NCBI RefSeq assembly: GCF_036884655.1 | Contig: NC_088344.1 | Span: 38,223,501-38,287,500 of the forward strand | DNA length: 64,000 bases | Direction of reading: 5' to 3' | DNA from: Musa acuminata AAA Group | Taxonomy: Eukaryota > Streptophyta > Magnoliopsida > Zingiberales > Musaceae | Part shown: in pieces, positions 25,601-36,532 of the stretch | Numbering within the stretch: the first letter of the stretch is position 1 | How the letters are laid out: every line of letters starts with the position of its first letter | Translations under genes and position numbers: made by a program | Notes under the pieces: model-generated | The model's input: the letters and a program-made list of their open reading frames with translations, nothing else | What the model was told of the DNA's origin: nothing | Database searches by the model: none

Positions 25601-25998
25601 TGATAATTGGGTCATTTAGAACACAAACTCTATCCCAAAACACAAAAGGCCATCGTCCAAAATTTAAAAATTCGACTTCAATCCCTTTTCTAGTTCATTC
25701 CTCAAGTAGATTAAATGTGTATCTCTTAGTTGCCGTTTCTAAATTTGTTGAAAGAGATCAGATTGCACATAGATAGAGGCCATCAATATCATTAAGTCAT
25801 GCCCTTTTATCATAATATTCAAATCATAATTTGGGTCAGTTCGAACACACACTCTATCCCAAATCTCAAAAAGCAATCCTCGAAAATTTAAAAATTCGAC
25901 TTCACTACCTTTCCTACTTCATTCCTCAAGAGGACCAGATGTCTTTACTAAACCTCAATATAATCTTACACATCAAATGAATCAAATATCTTAGTAAT
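13620..25998 (-). repeat. Higher-order tandem array built from LTR-end / primer-binding-site junctions
   Basis: In minus-strand sense, each subunit contains an LTR 3' end finishing ..GGGGCGTGACA, two to six bases, then TGGTATCAGA or TGGTATCGGAGC. The latter is the tRNA-iMet primer-binding site (or a one-base variant), followed by a leader. Sites at 14184, 14501, 15059, 15674, 15993, 16553 and 17156 give spacings of about 317, 558, 615, 319, 560 and 603 bp, so three subunit types make a trimer of about 1.49 kb. Two trimer variants make a unit of 2972 bp. Identical reading frames recur at 13834/16806 and 15482/18454. A 3525-bp unit with one extra middle subunit spans 19775/23300. Short open frames inside the array are not genes. 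The array stops abruptly at about 25998. Confidence 0.85.
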
Positions 25999-25999
25999 C

Positions 26000-27715
26000 C
26001 AGATGTCTTTACTAATAACATCGGAGCATCCCATGATAAACATTAGATTGAATGAAACTCTTATCTAACAGTTCTTGTATTTGTTTCTTCAATTCCATAA
26101 GTTTGATTGGTGCCACTCTATAGGGAGGCTTAGATATTGGGGTTATCCCCGGGGCGAAATCAATAATAAATTCAACTACTCCATTTAGAGATAATCCAAG
26201 TAAGTCATCCGAGAATAAAATAAGGATCTCTCTGAACACAGGAGTTTTACTTAAATTAGTTTCTTAATCTGAATAATCTTTTACAAATACAAGATAGCAA
26301 CAATAACCTGCGATGCCCATGAAACTTCTAAGTTCTATTATAGTCATTGATATTTCCCATTAAACTACCACTTCCACTTTCGTTGGATCAATAGAGATAC
26401 CTTTCACTGAAATCACATGGCCCAAGAAGACAACTTCGTTCAACAAAAATTCATAATTGATGGACTTTGTAGATAAATTTTTTCTCTTAGTATTGACAAT
26501 ATATTTCTTAAGTATTTTTATGCACCTGGTTACCCCTCGCATATAGTAATATATCATCAACGAATACAATTATATAGTGGTCCAAGAGTGACTGAAATAT
26601 CCTATCAATTAGATACATAAAAGCTCCAAGGGCATTTGTCAAGCTGAATGGTATTATTATGAATTCGCATCGACCATATCAAGTTCTAAAAGCTATATTT
26701 GAAGTATCCTCTTTCATAGTCTTCAATTAATAGTAACCAAATCTCATATCAATCTTCGAAAAGATATGTGCAAAATACAATAAATCAAATCAATCATCAA
26801 TTTTGGGAAGAGGTTACTTATCTTAATGTGCACCTGATTCAACTATCTATAATCGATACAAGACCTCAATGGTTAATCCATTTTCCTAACTAACAACATC
26901 AATGGTTAATCGCATGATGAAACATTAGACCGAATTAAACTCTTATCTAATAGATCTTGTATTTGCTTCTTCAATTCCACAAACTTGAGAGGTGGCACAC
27001 TTTACGGAGGCTTAGATATTGGGGTTGTCCACGGGGCGATATCAATAGCAAATTCACCTACTCCATTTAGAGGTAATCCGAGCAAGTCATCCAAGAATAA
27101 AATAGGGAACTCTCTGAACACAGTTGTTTTACTTAAATTAATTTCTTGTTTTGAATAATCTTTTACAAATACAAGATAGCAACAATAACCTGCCATGCCT
27201 AAGAAACTACTAAGTTCTATCATAGTCATTGATTTTTCCCATTAAACTGTCACTTCCACTTTCTTTGGACCAACAGAGATACCTTTCGCTGAAATCAGAT
27301 CCTAAGAAGATAACTTCGTTCAACAAAAAATCACATTTGATGGACTTTGCAGATAACTTTTTTTCTCTTAGTATTGACAATATATTTCTCAAATGTTCTT
27401 TATGCACTTGGTTACCCCTCGCATTCAGTAATATATCATCAACGAATATAATTATACAGTGGTCCAAGAGTGGCTGAATTATCAATCTTCGAAAAGACAT
27501 GTGCACTATAAAATCAATCAAATCAATCATTAATTATGGATAGAGGATACTTATTCTTAATTTGCACTTGATTCAACTAAACATAATCGATGTAAGACCT
27601 CAATGGTTCATTCGTTTTCTTAACTAATAACATCGAAGCATCCCATGATAAACATTAGATTGAATGAAACTCTTATCTAACAGTTCTTGTAGTTGCTTCT
27701 TCAATTCCAACTCTT
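26000..27715 (-). pseudogene. Tandem Ty3/gypsy reverse-transcriptase fragments (about 2.2 copies)
   Basis: Read on the minus strand, the segment passes from IIFVDDILL through the RT thumb (KCDFLLNEVIFLG) and ELSSFLGMAGYC. It then jumps back to FREFPILFLDDLLGLPLNG, PISKPPYR and ELKKQIQDLLDKS, runs again through FVDDILL, FLGHVISVKGISIDP and SFMGIAGYC, and jumps back once more to FREILILFSDDLLGL and ELKKQIQELLDKS. These are Ty3/gypsy motifs; the catalytic FVDD box is retained. A partial start of another copy lies at 27586-27715. The copy at 26900-27585 has an internal deletion. Stops and frameshifts show all are dead. The repeat period is about 0.7-0.9 kb. Confidence 0.8.
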
Positions 27716-28149
27716 ATCTAACAGTGATTTGGTCTTATCTCACAGCTTCCTCCCTCCTCTTCTTCCTTACTCTTTACTTTTTTTTCTCTCCTTCCTCCTC
27801 GTCCTCCTTTGTCTTCCTCTTCATGTATGACAAAGAGTTACTTATGCATCACTAAGTCATCAAGTATTGTGAGTATAAAATTTTCTACATTGATAATCTA
27901 CACTGTTCATCACCCACTTCAATACTTGCAAACACAGTCTAAACTGCAACAAGATCGACATCTGAAGTGGATGCCATGCTTGAAATTCACATTTAATTGA
28001 GTGGTGCACAACTCCCTGACCAAATCACCGTTAGAGGTATGCTTAGGCATTTACCCTCAAATCCCTTTTGATTTGTGGTTTACGATTAATTCAACATCAC
28101 AAACCTCTAAAGAAAGCAACACATCGCTACAAGCCTAAAAATTTTTCAA

Positions 28150-28613
28150 GCATATTCAATCGGTGTAGAGAACATCTTTAATGGGATTATCAAAAAGGAA
28201 AGAGAGAGATGATTAACATCGTGTTGAGGGCCAATTCCAAGAAGGTGACCTTGATTGGTTGCACTTAGGGAAGGAATGACTGAAAGATGAAGCCCATTCG
28301 ATATGGACCATTCAAAGTCTTAAAGCGGATTATTGACAACAATTACCAACTCGAGTTGCCTCTATACATAGAGGTGTACAGAGAACCTAAATGCGTTTGA
28401 GACATTGATGCGGCCTTTGATGTATGACTTAGTGATCGACCAAGAGAAGGCTTTAGACGAATACAACATTGTTGAAAAGAAGGTTACTACCATGAGACGA
28501 GACGCCAAAATAATCGAGTAGGACACAAAGGGTAGAATCTGATTCAGTAAAGTGGTTCACAAAAGAAGCCAGTGAACTAGAGTTTCCCTATCTTCAATTT
28601 CAGATTCAACTCC
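28150..28613 (+). pseudogene. Ty3/gypsy pol C-terminus relic
   Basis: Across broken frames the + strand reads KVLKRIIDNNYQLELPLYIEVY, the segment after the gypsy integrase core that normally reads GPFKILKRINDNAYVLDLP. It then continues through DQEKALDEYNIVEKK. It lies just before a polypurine tract and an LTR start, as expected in an intact element. The orientation is opposite to the neighbouring RT fragments, so an inversion or a second insertion separates them. Confidence 0.6.
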
Positions 28614-28943
28614 AAATGGGGGGAGCCATGATTAGGGACAATGAAACCAGCTCAACTCCAAGTTCGACCAGCCCAAAGACGTAAGCCCAAGCTCAATTTG
28701 AGTTTGACTCAAGTTGAGAAGATAGATTAGGAGTCCCTACTTGAGTTAGACTCTAATTGAGAATCTAGGATTCCTTTGTGGGGACTAAGAGTTGGACTCT
28801 AGTCCTTCTTTAGTAAGGAGTTTTACCCCTCTACAACTACAAGGAAAGGGGTAAGAAGGGAGGGAAATTAGAGAGGTGATAGTAAGAGAAGCCTCAAGAA
28901 GCCGAGCTAGTAAGCTCAAGAAGTCCAAGCTAATGCTCAAGAA
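28614..28943 (+). mobile_element. Polypurine tract and start of a gypsy LTR
   Basis: A purine run (AAATGGGGGGAG, 28614-28625) is followed within three bases by TGATTAGGGACAATG (from 28629), the usual TG start of a gypsy 3' LTR. LTR-like sequence continues until the CACTA end at 28944. No LTR end was identified, so the CACTA insertion or a deletion probably removed it. Confidence 0.55.
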
Positions 28944-29290
28944 CACTACAAGAAAACATTTCAACAGCCACAAAAATTTTGCCACAAATATTTAGTTTTG
29001 TCACTAAAAAGTAATTTAGTGACAAGGTTATCACTAAATAAAATTTTGATGGCAAACCATAATTTATCACTAAATCATTAAAATTTGGATATTAGTGATG
29101 ATATTAGTATCAACGTTGTCACAAAAGTTTTTAATTTTTGATAAAATATTATATTATGATAAATAATATCTGAATTGATAATAATTTCACATTTGTCATT
29201 AAAATTTAACGCATGTTTTGCCTCTAATTTATATATTTTTTTTCTATATATGATTATATATATTAAATTAAACACACTAAAGCTAAGAAT
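28944..29290. mobile_element. CACTA (En/Spm-type) transposon terminus
   Basis: CACTACAAGAAAAC at 28944 is the canonical plant CACTA terminal sequence. It is followed by subterminal short repeats on both strands (GTCACTAAA, TTAGTGACAA, ATCACTAAAT), as typical for the superfamily. I did not find the opposite terminus (GTTTTCTTGTAGTG) in the following kilobases, so this is one end only and the right border given is approximate. Confidence 0.7.
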
Positions 29291-30556
29291 ACCTAAATAA
29301 GAAATGATTTGCCTAACGGAATTGGCTTACCCTCCTTGCAACTCTCCTTGCAATCAGTAGTAATGTGATTGGCGATTGGCAATCGATAACCAACTACTGA
29401 CAACCCCTGTCCTCTGGTGGTAACCCCCTCTCTCTTTATTCCCTCTTCTCCCTTTCCCAGAAGCCACTGCACTTTCTCCTCTACAGAAATTATTGTCACA
29501 CCCACTATCGCTGGTAACATATCCCCCTTTCCTCTTCCCCCTTTCTTTGCCTTAGCATCTTCCAGCCAAGATCAAACATCTCCAAATTCTATGGTTAAAT
29601 ATTTGTACTGTAAGATCATCAAATCATATGGTTAAAGATTAAACATCTCCAAATTCAACTCATCCCTAGCAAACCCTAAGGAAGCAATCAAATATTGGTT
29701 GCTTCCTCAAGCTTCTTGGAGATGTGACCTTGGTGATTGCTAGTGACACTCCTCCATCGAGGATGGATCACCAGCTATACTTTCATTTATGAGCTGAGTT
29801 GTAAGTATAGTTTCATATGTGAGTGCTCAGCAAAGATCTTTTAAATTGATTTAAGAGCACTTGGAATGCCTATGTTAAGGAAAAAACACATGTTCTAGAC
29901 TAAAATATTATGCACATAAGAAATAAAATAAGGAGAATAAATCATAATGCCTAGTGGAGAAATGTTCAAAGTTTAAGGACATAACAAAAAATAAATGGTA
30001 ACCAGCACAAATGTCCACCTGGCCAACATGAAAAGAGAATAAAGGATCATGTTCATAAGACAAATGCAGGTTTAAATTGCAGATTCATGAGATGAAGTAG
30101 TTTTCTAGTATAGGATCTACTTCCTACAAAAAAAATATGCACAAAAATAATTCTAGGAAGGATCTAGATGTCATGTTCAATAAATTCTTGCTGAAAATCT
30201 CACATGAATAGGATACGAAGTATCCTATGCATACAAGAACATGGTTTGTAGACTCACGGAGTATTAAAAAGTAGCCTACAACAATTTTGGAAAAATAACA
30301 GACAAAATTCAGAAAGAAGAATATAAATTATGGATACGAAGTTAAAATAGCAGCAAATTTTGTACATAATTAAACATGAGTGAAGTTCTAAAAGAACATA
30401 AAGATGAACTTTGAATAAAATTACCAAATTATACACTTTTGCAAAAAATATCTCAATATAGATAAGCTAAAAAGACATTATTCAGAAAGAACTAATCCAA
30501 TTTGGAAAGGACAAGGTCTTCCGTCAAAAAACAGAGTTGGCTTACTGCATATTGTA
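29291..30556. other. Unassigned interval after the CACTA end
   Basis: It contains a pyrimidine-rich stretch at 29395-29560 and short open frames (such as 29417-29635 on +) with low-complexity Ser/Pro content. These could be internal CACTA sequence or unrelated. No gene could be supported. Confidence 0.3.
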
Positions 30557-30640
30557 ATAAAAAATGCCACCTTCCATGATGACATTGATGCTAATAGATA
30601 CCAGAGCTCATCCTTGTCATTTGATCCTACAATAGAACCA
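30557..30640 (-). CDS. Possible isolated exon of an unidentified gene
   Basis: Between a CTATTGTAG acceptor and a GTAAGCC donor the minus strand reads DKDELWYLLASMSSWKVAFF, with an ITIC continuation. The splice sites are good and the sequence is not repeat-like, but I do not recognise the family. It could belong to the transcript that would start in the leader-like sequence near 33300-32000. Low confidence. Confidence 0.25.
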
Positions 30641-31919
30641 AAAGAGGAGTATCTTTTAATTCAATCCAAATTTCATAGCTATAAACCTAGTTAGGTTGCC
30701 GACACAAGAACAACCATATTTCCAACTTATGCAACTAAACTTTTGGGTGTTTTGACTTATAGATCACAATCTTTGTAAACTTTTATTTCAAGCTTTTGAG
30801 TAAGGCATGAACCAACAACTATCTAACATCAAACCAAGGTTTTCATAGCTATTTAGGCCATCTGTGGCTGCTTTAAAGTCAGCTAAACTGTTCTGAACTT
30901 TGATCTTATTATACATTTTAATCAGAAAAAATCTTGAAAATTAATAGATGAAACAATTATTATTGCATCAAATTATTGTTATCCCAATCATAAATATAAA
31001 TTGAGCATCAATGAAAAGCCCAGTAATTGTTGTCTATATTAAGAAGTCAATCTTGTGTAGACTATGTCATCTTCTAGCTTAAACATAATTATATTAAATA
31101 TCATTTGTCAACCCCTCGCATGAGAGAGAGACTACGAAGACAAGTAAAGCTTGTGTTACAAACAAAGTTACAATTTATTTCCCCTAGACACTCGACAACT
31201 AATTGAGCAAAAAGATAGTGGATTCTTACCTTTCCATATTGAAAACACTACTTATGAATTTTGTTTACTAAATTTGCTGGAAATAAAAAGGTATTGTTTA
31301 ATATAGTGAAAACAGAACCCGAAACTGTTATAAATACACCCACTAGTATGTGTCTTAATAAATCAGATCAGCAACTAGTACTTCTATCGCTCACCCCAGG
31401 ATCCATTATAGCCAAAATTAATGTACAAATCCAGCATATTGAGCCAGCACGTGAGAGAAACCACTACTAAATAATGAGATCAGGCGTAATTATATGTTAC
31501 AAACTGGAACGGAAGGATGCCAGATTAAACTTGAGCTTAATAGATCATAAACCTTACTACCATGGGTTTCTATAAATGGAATAGTTTAAATAACTCCATA
31601 AAAGAGAGCAAACATATATATAAACCATGCTACTCCACATCAAAACCAATACTTTATTTTAGAAGTAAATAACCAAAGTGTTATCGGTGCCAAGTCTATG
31701 TACTATAAATTTAGCCACATAAAAAACTGCAAGTCATAGATCAATAAACGTATCATGATTAGAGAAGCTACAAGCTCCAAGGTCTAAAATCTCCAAGCTA
31801 ATCTGAGATGTCTACCACCTCGAAAGCTATCAGGGACCAAATTTGCAAACAAGAACCATGAAACAGCCTACAGTCCTTATAAAAAAGGAGATCAGATGCG
31901 ATTAATATACTAAATCAAG

Positions 31920-32600
31920 CATCAAGAACAAGGCCGCCCCTAAAACCATTGCAGATCTACCTGATCTAACGGTTTCCACTACAAACAACCAATGCTTATA
32001 CCCACCATATCCGTCTCTAAAACAAGATTCCCAGCGCTAGATCAATAAAAAAAAAACGAAAAAGAAGAGAATGATACCGATCTGAAACCAAGAACAGATA
32101 TCTGTCTAACGGATTGCTTGATCAAAGACACACCGATCCATAATTTAGTAGAGAACACACTTGTAAATAACGAAATGATAGACACAGGACTCAAATAACG
32201 AACAGATATCTTCAAATAACGAACATATATCTTCAAATCGACTCGAAAATAACGAAAATAACGAACAGATATCTTCAAACCGACTCGAAAATAACGAAAT
32301 GATATCTTCAAATCGACTTGTAAATAACGAAAATAAGATAACACACTTGTAAATAACGAACAGATATCTTCAAATCGACTCGAAAATAACGAAATGATAG
32401 ACACAGGACTCAATCGATCCGCTCAGGTACACGATCAGCAACCAGATAAACGAAGAAAACATGAAAATAGACAAAGATCTCCAGAAATCAAGGAAGAATT
32501 CGTATGAGATTAAGGTTTTACCCTTCCGAAGCGGCACCCTCATTTCTCGGAGACAAAGGAGAGAGGCGACAGAAACGCAAGAACGGGATGACAGAGAGGT
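31920..32600 (-). repeat. Leader-like segment, downstream copy of a direct duplication
   Basis: This segment matches 32682-33130 closely (about 753 bp apart). Shared landmarks are CATATCCGTCTCTAAAACAA, GATCTCCAGAAATCAAGG and TTTTACCCTTCCGAAGCGGC. Read on the minus strand it resembles a plant 5' leader followed by a leader intron, ending in ATGGTTTTAGGGGCGGCC. No long open frame follows. This copy contains an expanded minisatellite (32190-32400) that the other lacks. Confidence 0.65.
32190..32400. repeat. Minisatellite of ATCTTCAAATCGACTCGAAA units
   Basis: Variable units of about 30-45 bp combine AAATAACGAA, CAGATATCTTCAAA and CGACTCGAAA. They generate a repetitive minus-strand frame rich in RYFR and VDLKI, which I do not treat as a protein. 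The paralogous segment at 32900-32960 has a single unit, so the expansion came after the duplication. Confidence 0.75.
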
Positions 32601-32681
32601 CCTCTCGCATATTAAATGGTAGTGATTCCTCTTTTTTCTTAGGGTGCATACAAAGGTCCGTAAAGAAAATCAAGCATATAG

Positions 32682-33450
32682 AACAAGGCCACCCCTAAAA
32701 CCATTGCAGATCTGCCTGATCTAACAGTTTTCATGACAAACAACCAACCCTTATACCCACCATATCCGTCTCTAAAACAAGATTCCCAGCGCTAGATCGA
32801 TCAGAAAATGAACACGAAAAAGACGAGAATGATACCGATCTGGAAACAAGAACAGATATCTGTCTAACGGATTGCTTAATCAAAGATCACATCGATCCAT
32901 AATTTAGTAGAGAACACACTTGAAGATATCTTTAAAGCGACTCGAAAATAGCGAAATGGAAGACACAGGACCCGATCAATCTGGTCAGATACACGATCAG
33001 CAACCAGATAAACGAAGAAAACATGAAAATAGACAAAGATCTCCAGAAATCAAGGAAGAATTCACATGATATTAAGGTTTTACCCTTCCGAAGCGGCTCC
33101 CTCTTTTCTCGGAGACGAAGCAGAGAGGCGACAAGGAGTGGCTGAGAGTGGTCCTCTCACGTACTACATAGCACTGATTCCTACTTTCTTTGAGGGAGCA
33201 TACAAAGTTCCGTAAAGAAAATTTCAAGAACTCGGAAGCAACGACAGAGCTCGAAGAGACCGAAGACAGAGAACAAACGAAGCGTTTCAAGAAATATGAT
33301 GGGGAGGACAGAGGAGAATATATAGGGGTGGAGTGTCTAGTATCATAAGTCGGTGAGCGGGAGGCCTGGGTTGCTAGAAACGATCCGTTAACGGAATACG
33401 ATCTCCTCCGTCTCCATAACGACATCACGAACACGGAATCACTGTCAGGC
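32682..33450 (-). repeat. Leader-like segment, upstream copy of the duplication, with a putative gene 5' end
   Basis: The duplicate of 31920-32600 extends to a CT-rich stretch near 33190-33300. In minus sense that stretch resembles a plant 5' leader of an expressed gene. An open frame at 33452-33072 covers it but has no recognisable protein similarity. I infer a promoter and leader region of an unidentified minus-strand gene, truncated or duplicated. Confidence 0.35.
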
Positions 33451-34597
33451 AACGTGGCGTAACGGCATCGCTATGAATTGACCGCGTTACCCTCTACAGC
33501 GACATGTAATATACGAGATGCCTTCAGTACCATTCGCGCCAATATGGGCACGTGCAATCGCTAAAAAAATAATAACAGTCGTCACATTCATAATAATTAC
33601 CCTAAAACAAATAAACTACTCGTTTAAAATGTCTTCTTCTTTTTGTTAATTTAAGTATCGGAGGAACAACATCAGACAACCTCCAGTGTCGTCCTGCCAA
33701 GTAGGATCGTCGATCGTTCGAAAACACCTGAATGACCTAGCCACAGGGAGGAATCTTACAACGAGGAAGATCCCAATCTGTCAATCCGATCATCTCGAAC
33801 CGAGTCACTAATAAAATGATTTCCAACAAAACAATCTGTGTGGTCTCCCCATATCAAGTCTCCTATGTCAACCAGAGATACCTAGATAAGCTTGTACTCA
33901 TCAATCAATGGTATTGAAACGCTGACGATCATCCCGTGTGTTCTCATCGGCACTGTGTTCAGCTACCAATTAGTGGTTGCTCGTCTTCTTCGTATGATAC
34001 TATTGCCTCTTTGATTTGATGGTGAAGGCAAGCAATCTACATCCCTTCGGCTTTTAGGTATAATAGTGCCCGCTTGAAACCCTATGCTCCAGGCGTACAC
34101 CTACTGTTTCCTACTGTTTAACACGATTGGGGCCAGATGATTATTTCGGCGATCCCACACACGACGTCATTTTCGCTTGCAAACTGACAGGGTGATGTTC
34201 TCATCTTTTCAACGGTTGGCTGAGATAGCATCACAAACCGATACTGTTCTTCGCAACTACGGCGTACCGCAGTTGAAAATACATATGTAAACCTAAAAAA
34301 CAACCAAGGATAACAAGAGGAATCACACAATATTAATGGTATGATAACCAAACATTTGAGTAGATTTCAGAGTTTCATGAACATCATACAAATGAAATCA
34401 TTTAACACCATGAGACAGAATATATAAGAAATTATCTCACTAAAGAAAAGTCGCCCAAACTTGCCTTGCTAGAAAAGGAAAATGCCCTTTGAAAACATTG
34501 CCTCGAACATTTGGGAAACGTGCACTAAAAGCCTCCGCATGTAACATAATCTTATAACTACCATGTGCAAAGTGACATCTAATGCCCTTTTACATTC
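33451..34597. other. Intergenic interval
   Basis: Located between the leader-like sequence and the 3' end of the TTI1-like gene. Mixed composition, with no convincing exon, element end or repeat. Confidence 0.4.
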
Positions 34598-35204
34598 TCA
34601 ATGATTCTTAACATCTCCCACAAATTTACAGAGTAAATCTTCTCCTGCATAATTCACAAACAAATATTCCTTTTTGGATGATGCGGCAGGAAGCAGCTCA
34701 GAAATCCCCGCCAGATCTCGACATGGTGGAAGGATAACATCCCCCTTCTATTCAGGGAATAGTAGACGTCCGCAAGCAGAAGCCAGGTAAGGTCTGAATC
34801 AAAGCAAGCAAGTCCTGATAATGCCCTTAGAGATGCATCTTTGAGACCTGCCATGCTACTGCAAGCAATACCTACGACAATACCACTAACCTTCTTCAGG
34901 ACTGTCTGTAATGCTGAATTAGTCCTCTTGTCCGAACATATCATGGTAATCATGTCCAATACTGCAGACTGGATTTTTTGGCTGGAGACTTCAGCCATAG
35001 GTTCTTCTGAAGTGTGATAGAATTACTTCGGTAAGGGAGAAGAATTCTTTCCTCATTTGATAGCATTGGTTTCCTTCGAAATGGGGATGAAGTAAGCAAC
35101 TTCCATATAGTATGCCCATCATTCTGAAACCGGCGAACATAAAAGTCCCCGCCACCAATTTGAACTGCTTTATGCAGCATATTCAAGCATTTCCTGATCA
35201 CAAC
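34598..35204 (-). pseudogene. TTI1: TTI1-like last exon, with two frameshifts
   Basis: After a TTTTTCAG acceptor it reads VVIRKCLNMLHKAVQIGGGD and NEERILLPYRSNSIT. It shifts one base (near 35014) to EEPMAEVSSQKIQ, SGLACFDSDLTWLLLADVYY, and shifts again (near 34755) to KGDVILPP, ISELLPAASSKKEYLFVNY, ending ..VGDVKNH with TGA at 34600-34598. All three segments are co-linear with the TTI1 C-terminus. Confidence 0.8.
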
Positions 35205-36316
35205 CTGAAAAAGAATAAAAGAAAAATCAAAGCTGTAAATAATGCAGCCACATGCCAAGGCTTTTCAACTGGGAATACAGCATAAATCCTTTAACTGGGA
35301 ATACAGCAAGGTAGAAACATCACTGCATAATCAGAAGACAAAATATTAAAAGTCCTTTAATGGCTAAATACAGCAAGTTAGAAACATCAGAAGACAATAT
35401 TTGAACCCAAATAGCATAAATTCTTTAATGGTTACTAAAAGTCCAAACTAACATGGAGCCACATGTCAAGGCTTTTCAACTTGGAAGTACCAACACTCCA
35501 TATTCATATATGTATCAAATGCTCCAACACCACCGCATAAGACACAATACACAATACACATTGGCATGGCCTATCAGTAGCCCAAATATTTTTATTTTTT
35601 ATTTTTTTGCAATTGGGCAAAGTTTCAAAACCAAATCAACACCTTCTGACACCAAACTTTCAGAACAACCATTTAATTTCTTAACATTTTTAAAATACTT
35701 ATAGTTTTTATGAGCATGTATCCTATGATTGTACTAACTTGATTTAATTTCTTGTGACCACAATACAGTGTGATGTGATGTCAACAATCTTCCCATGAAG
35801 TGAGTTTGGTAGACTTGAGTGAATCCAAGATATCCACCTAATATCTATCTTATTTCTCCCCCAATTATCCTACCTCTTAACTCTCTCATTACATAAGCCC
35901 TAAAGCTCCAAACCCCCCTATTGTCCTATATGCATAACCATACATAATCCACTAAAACATCAAACAAAATATGGTGTTATTGGAGCTGCCAAGCATTAAC
36001 AATTGTTACAACTTCATTATCAAATAAAGCAAGAAGGATTAGATAAAATGTCTATCTCTACACTCAAGACTAGTATGCGTTTGATCCTATGGTACTTGAG
36101 CTCATTGTTAAATATTATCATTATTCTCCTCTGTCTTTTCATTTTTAATTTCTTATCAACCACTCCATTCCCATTCCCAAGACATGAGAAATATATATGA
36201 AGCTTCAGCATAAATCAGACAATCGAGCAAAGTACGATGTTGCAGAATAGGCTAAATGTTAACGGAAAAAAGACCAAAGAGATTTACTAAATTAGCAAAA
36301 AAAAAATCTATCATAC
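35205..36316 (-). other. Intron of the TTI1-like gene
   Basis: AT-rich intronic sequence with short direct repeats (AAATTCTTTAATGG / CTTTAACTGGGAATACAGC near 35270-35450). No exon or element ends seen. Confidence 0.5.
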
Positions 36317-36532
36317 CACTGAAACCTTATTTTTAAGGCAAAGAATCAAATAAGGCCAGATTATGTTCATTGCTGGAAGCACTCTGTTCTCGTCAGCTTC
36401 CTCATCTGCAGCCTCCATCCCATCTTTCAGATCATTTAGTGATAGCAACTGAACTGCTTCCCAGATTGCTGCTTTGGTTTGTTTCTCGTGCTTATAAGCT
36501 TCCTCCACTTTTGCAAGAGATACAGAAACATC
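36317..36532 (-). CDS. TTI1: TTI1-like internal exon (AKVEEAYKHEK)
   Basis: 216 bp, phase 0 at both ends, TTGTAG acceptor and GTG/GTATGA donor. It encodes DVSVSLAKVEEAYKHEKQ, a variable acidic segment (DGMEAADEEADENR) and LPAMNIIWPYLILCLKNKVS. Undamaged and clearly TTI1-like. Confidence 0.85.

Noticed and set aside
32042..32413. A 123-codon minus-strand frame with RYFR / VDLKI repeats
   Set aside because: Produced by the minisatellite. The duplicate segment without the expansion has no such frame.
33072..33452. A 126-codon minus-strand frame rich in Ser
   Set aside because: It overlaps the CT-rich leader-like stretch and its tail falls within the duplicated non-coding segment. No recognisable domain.
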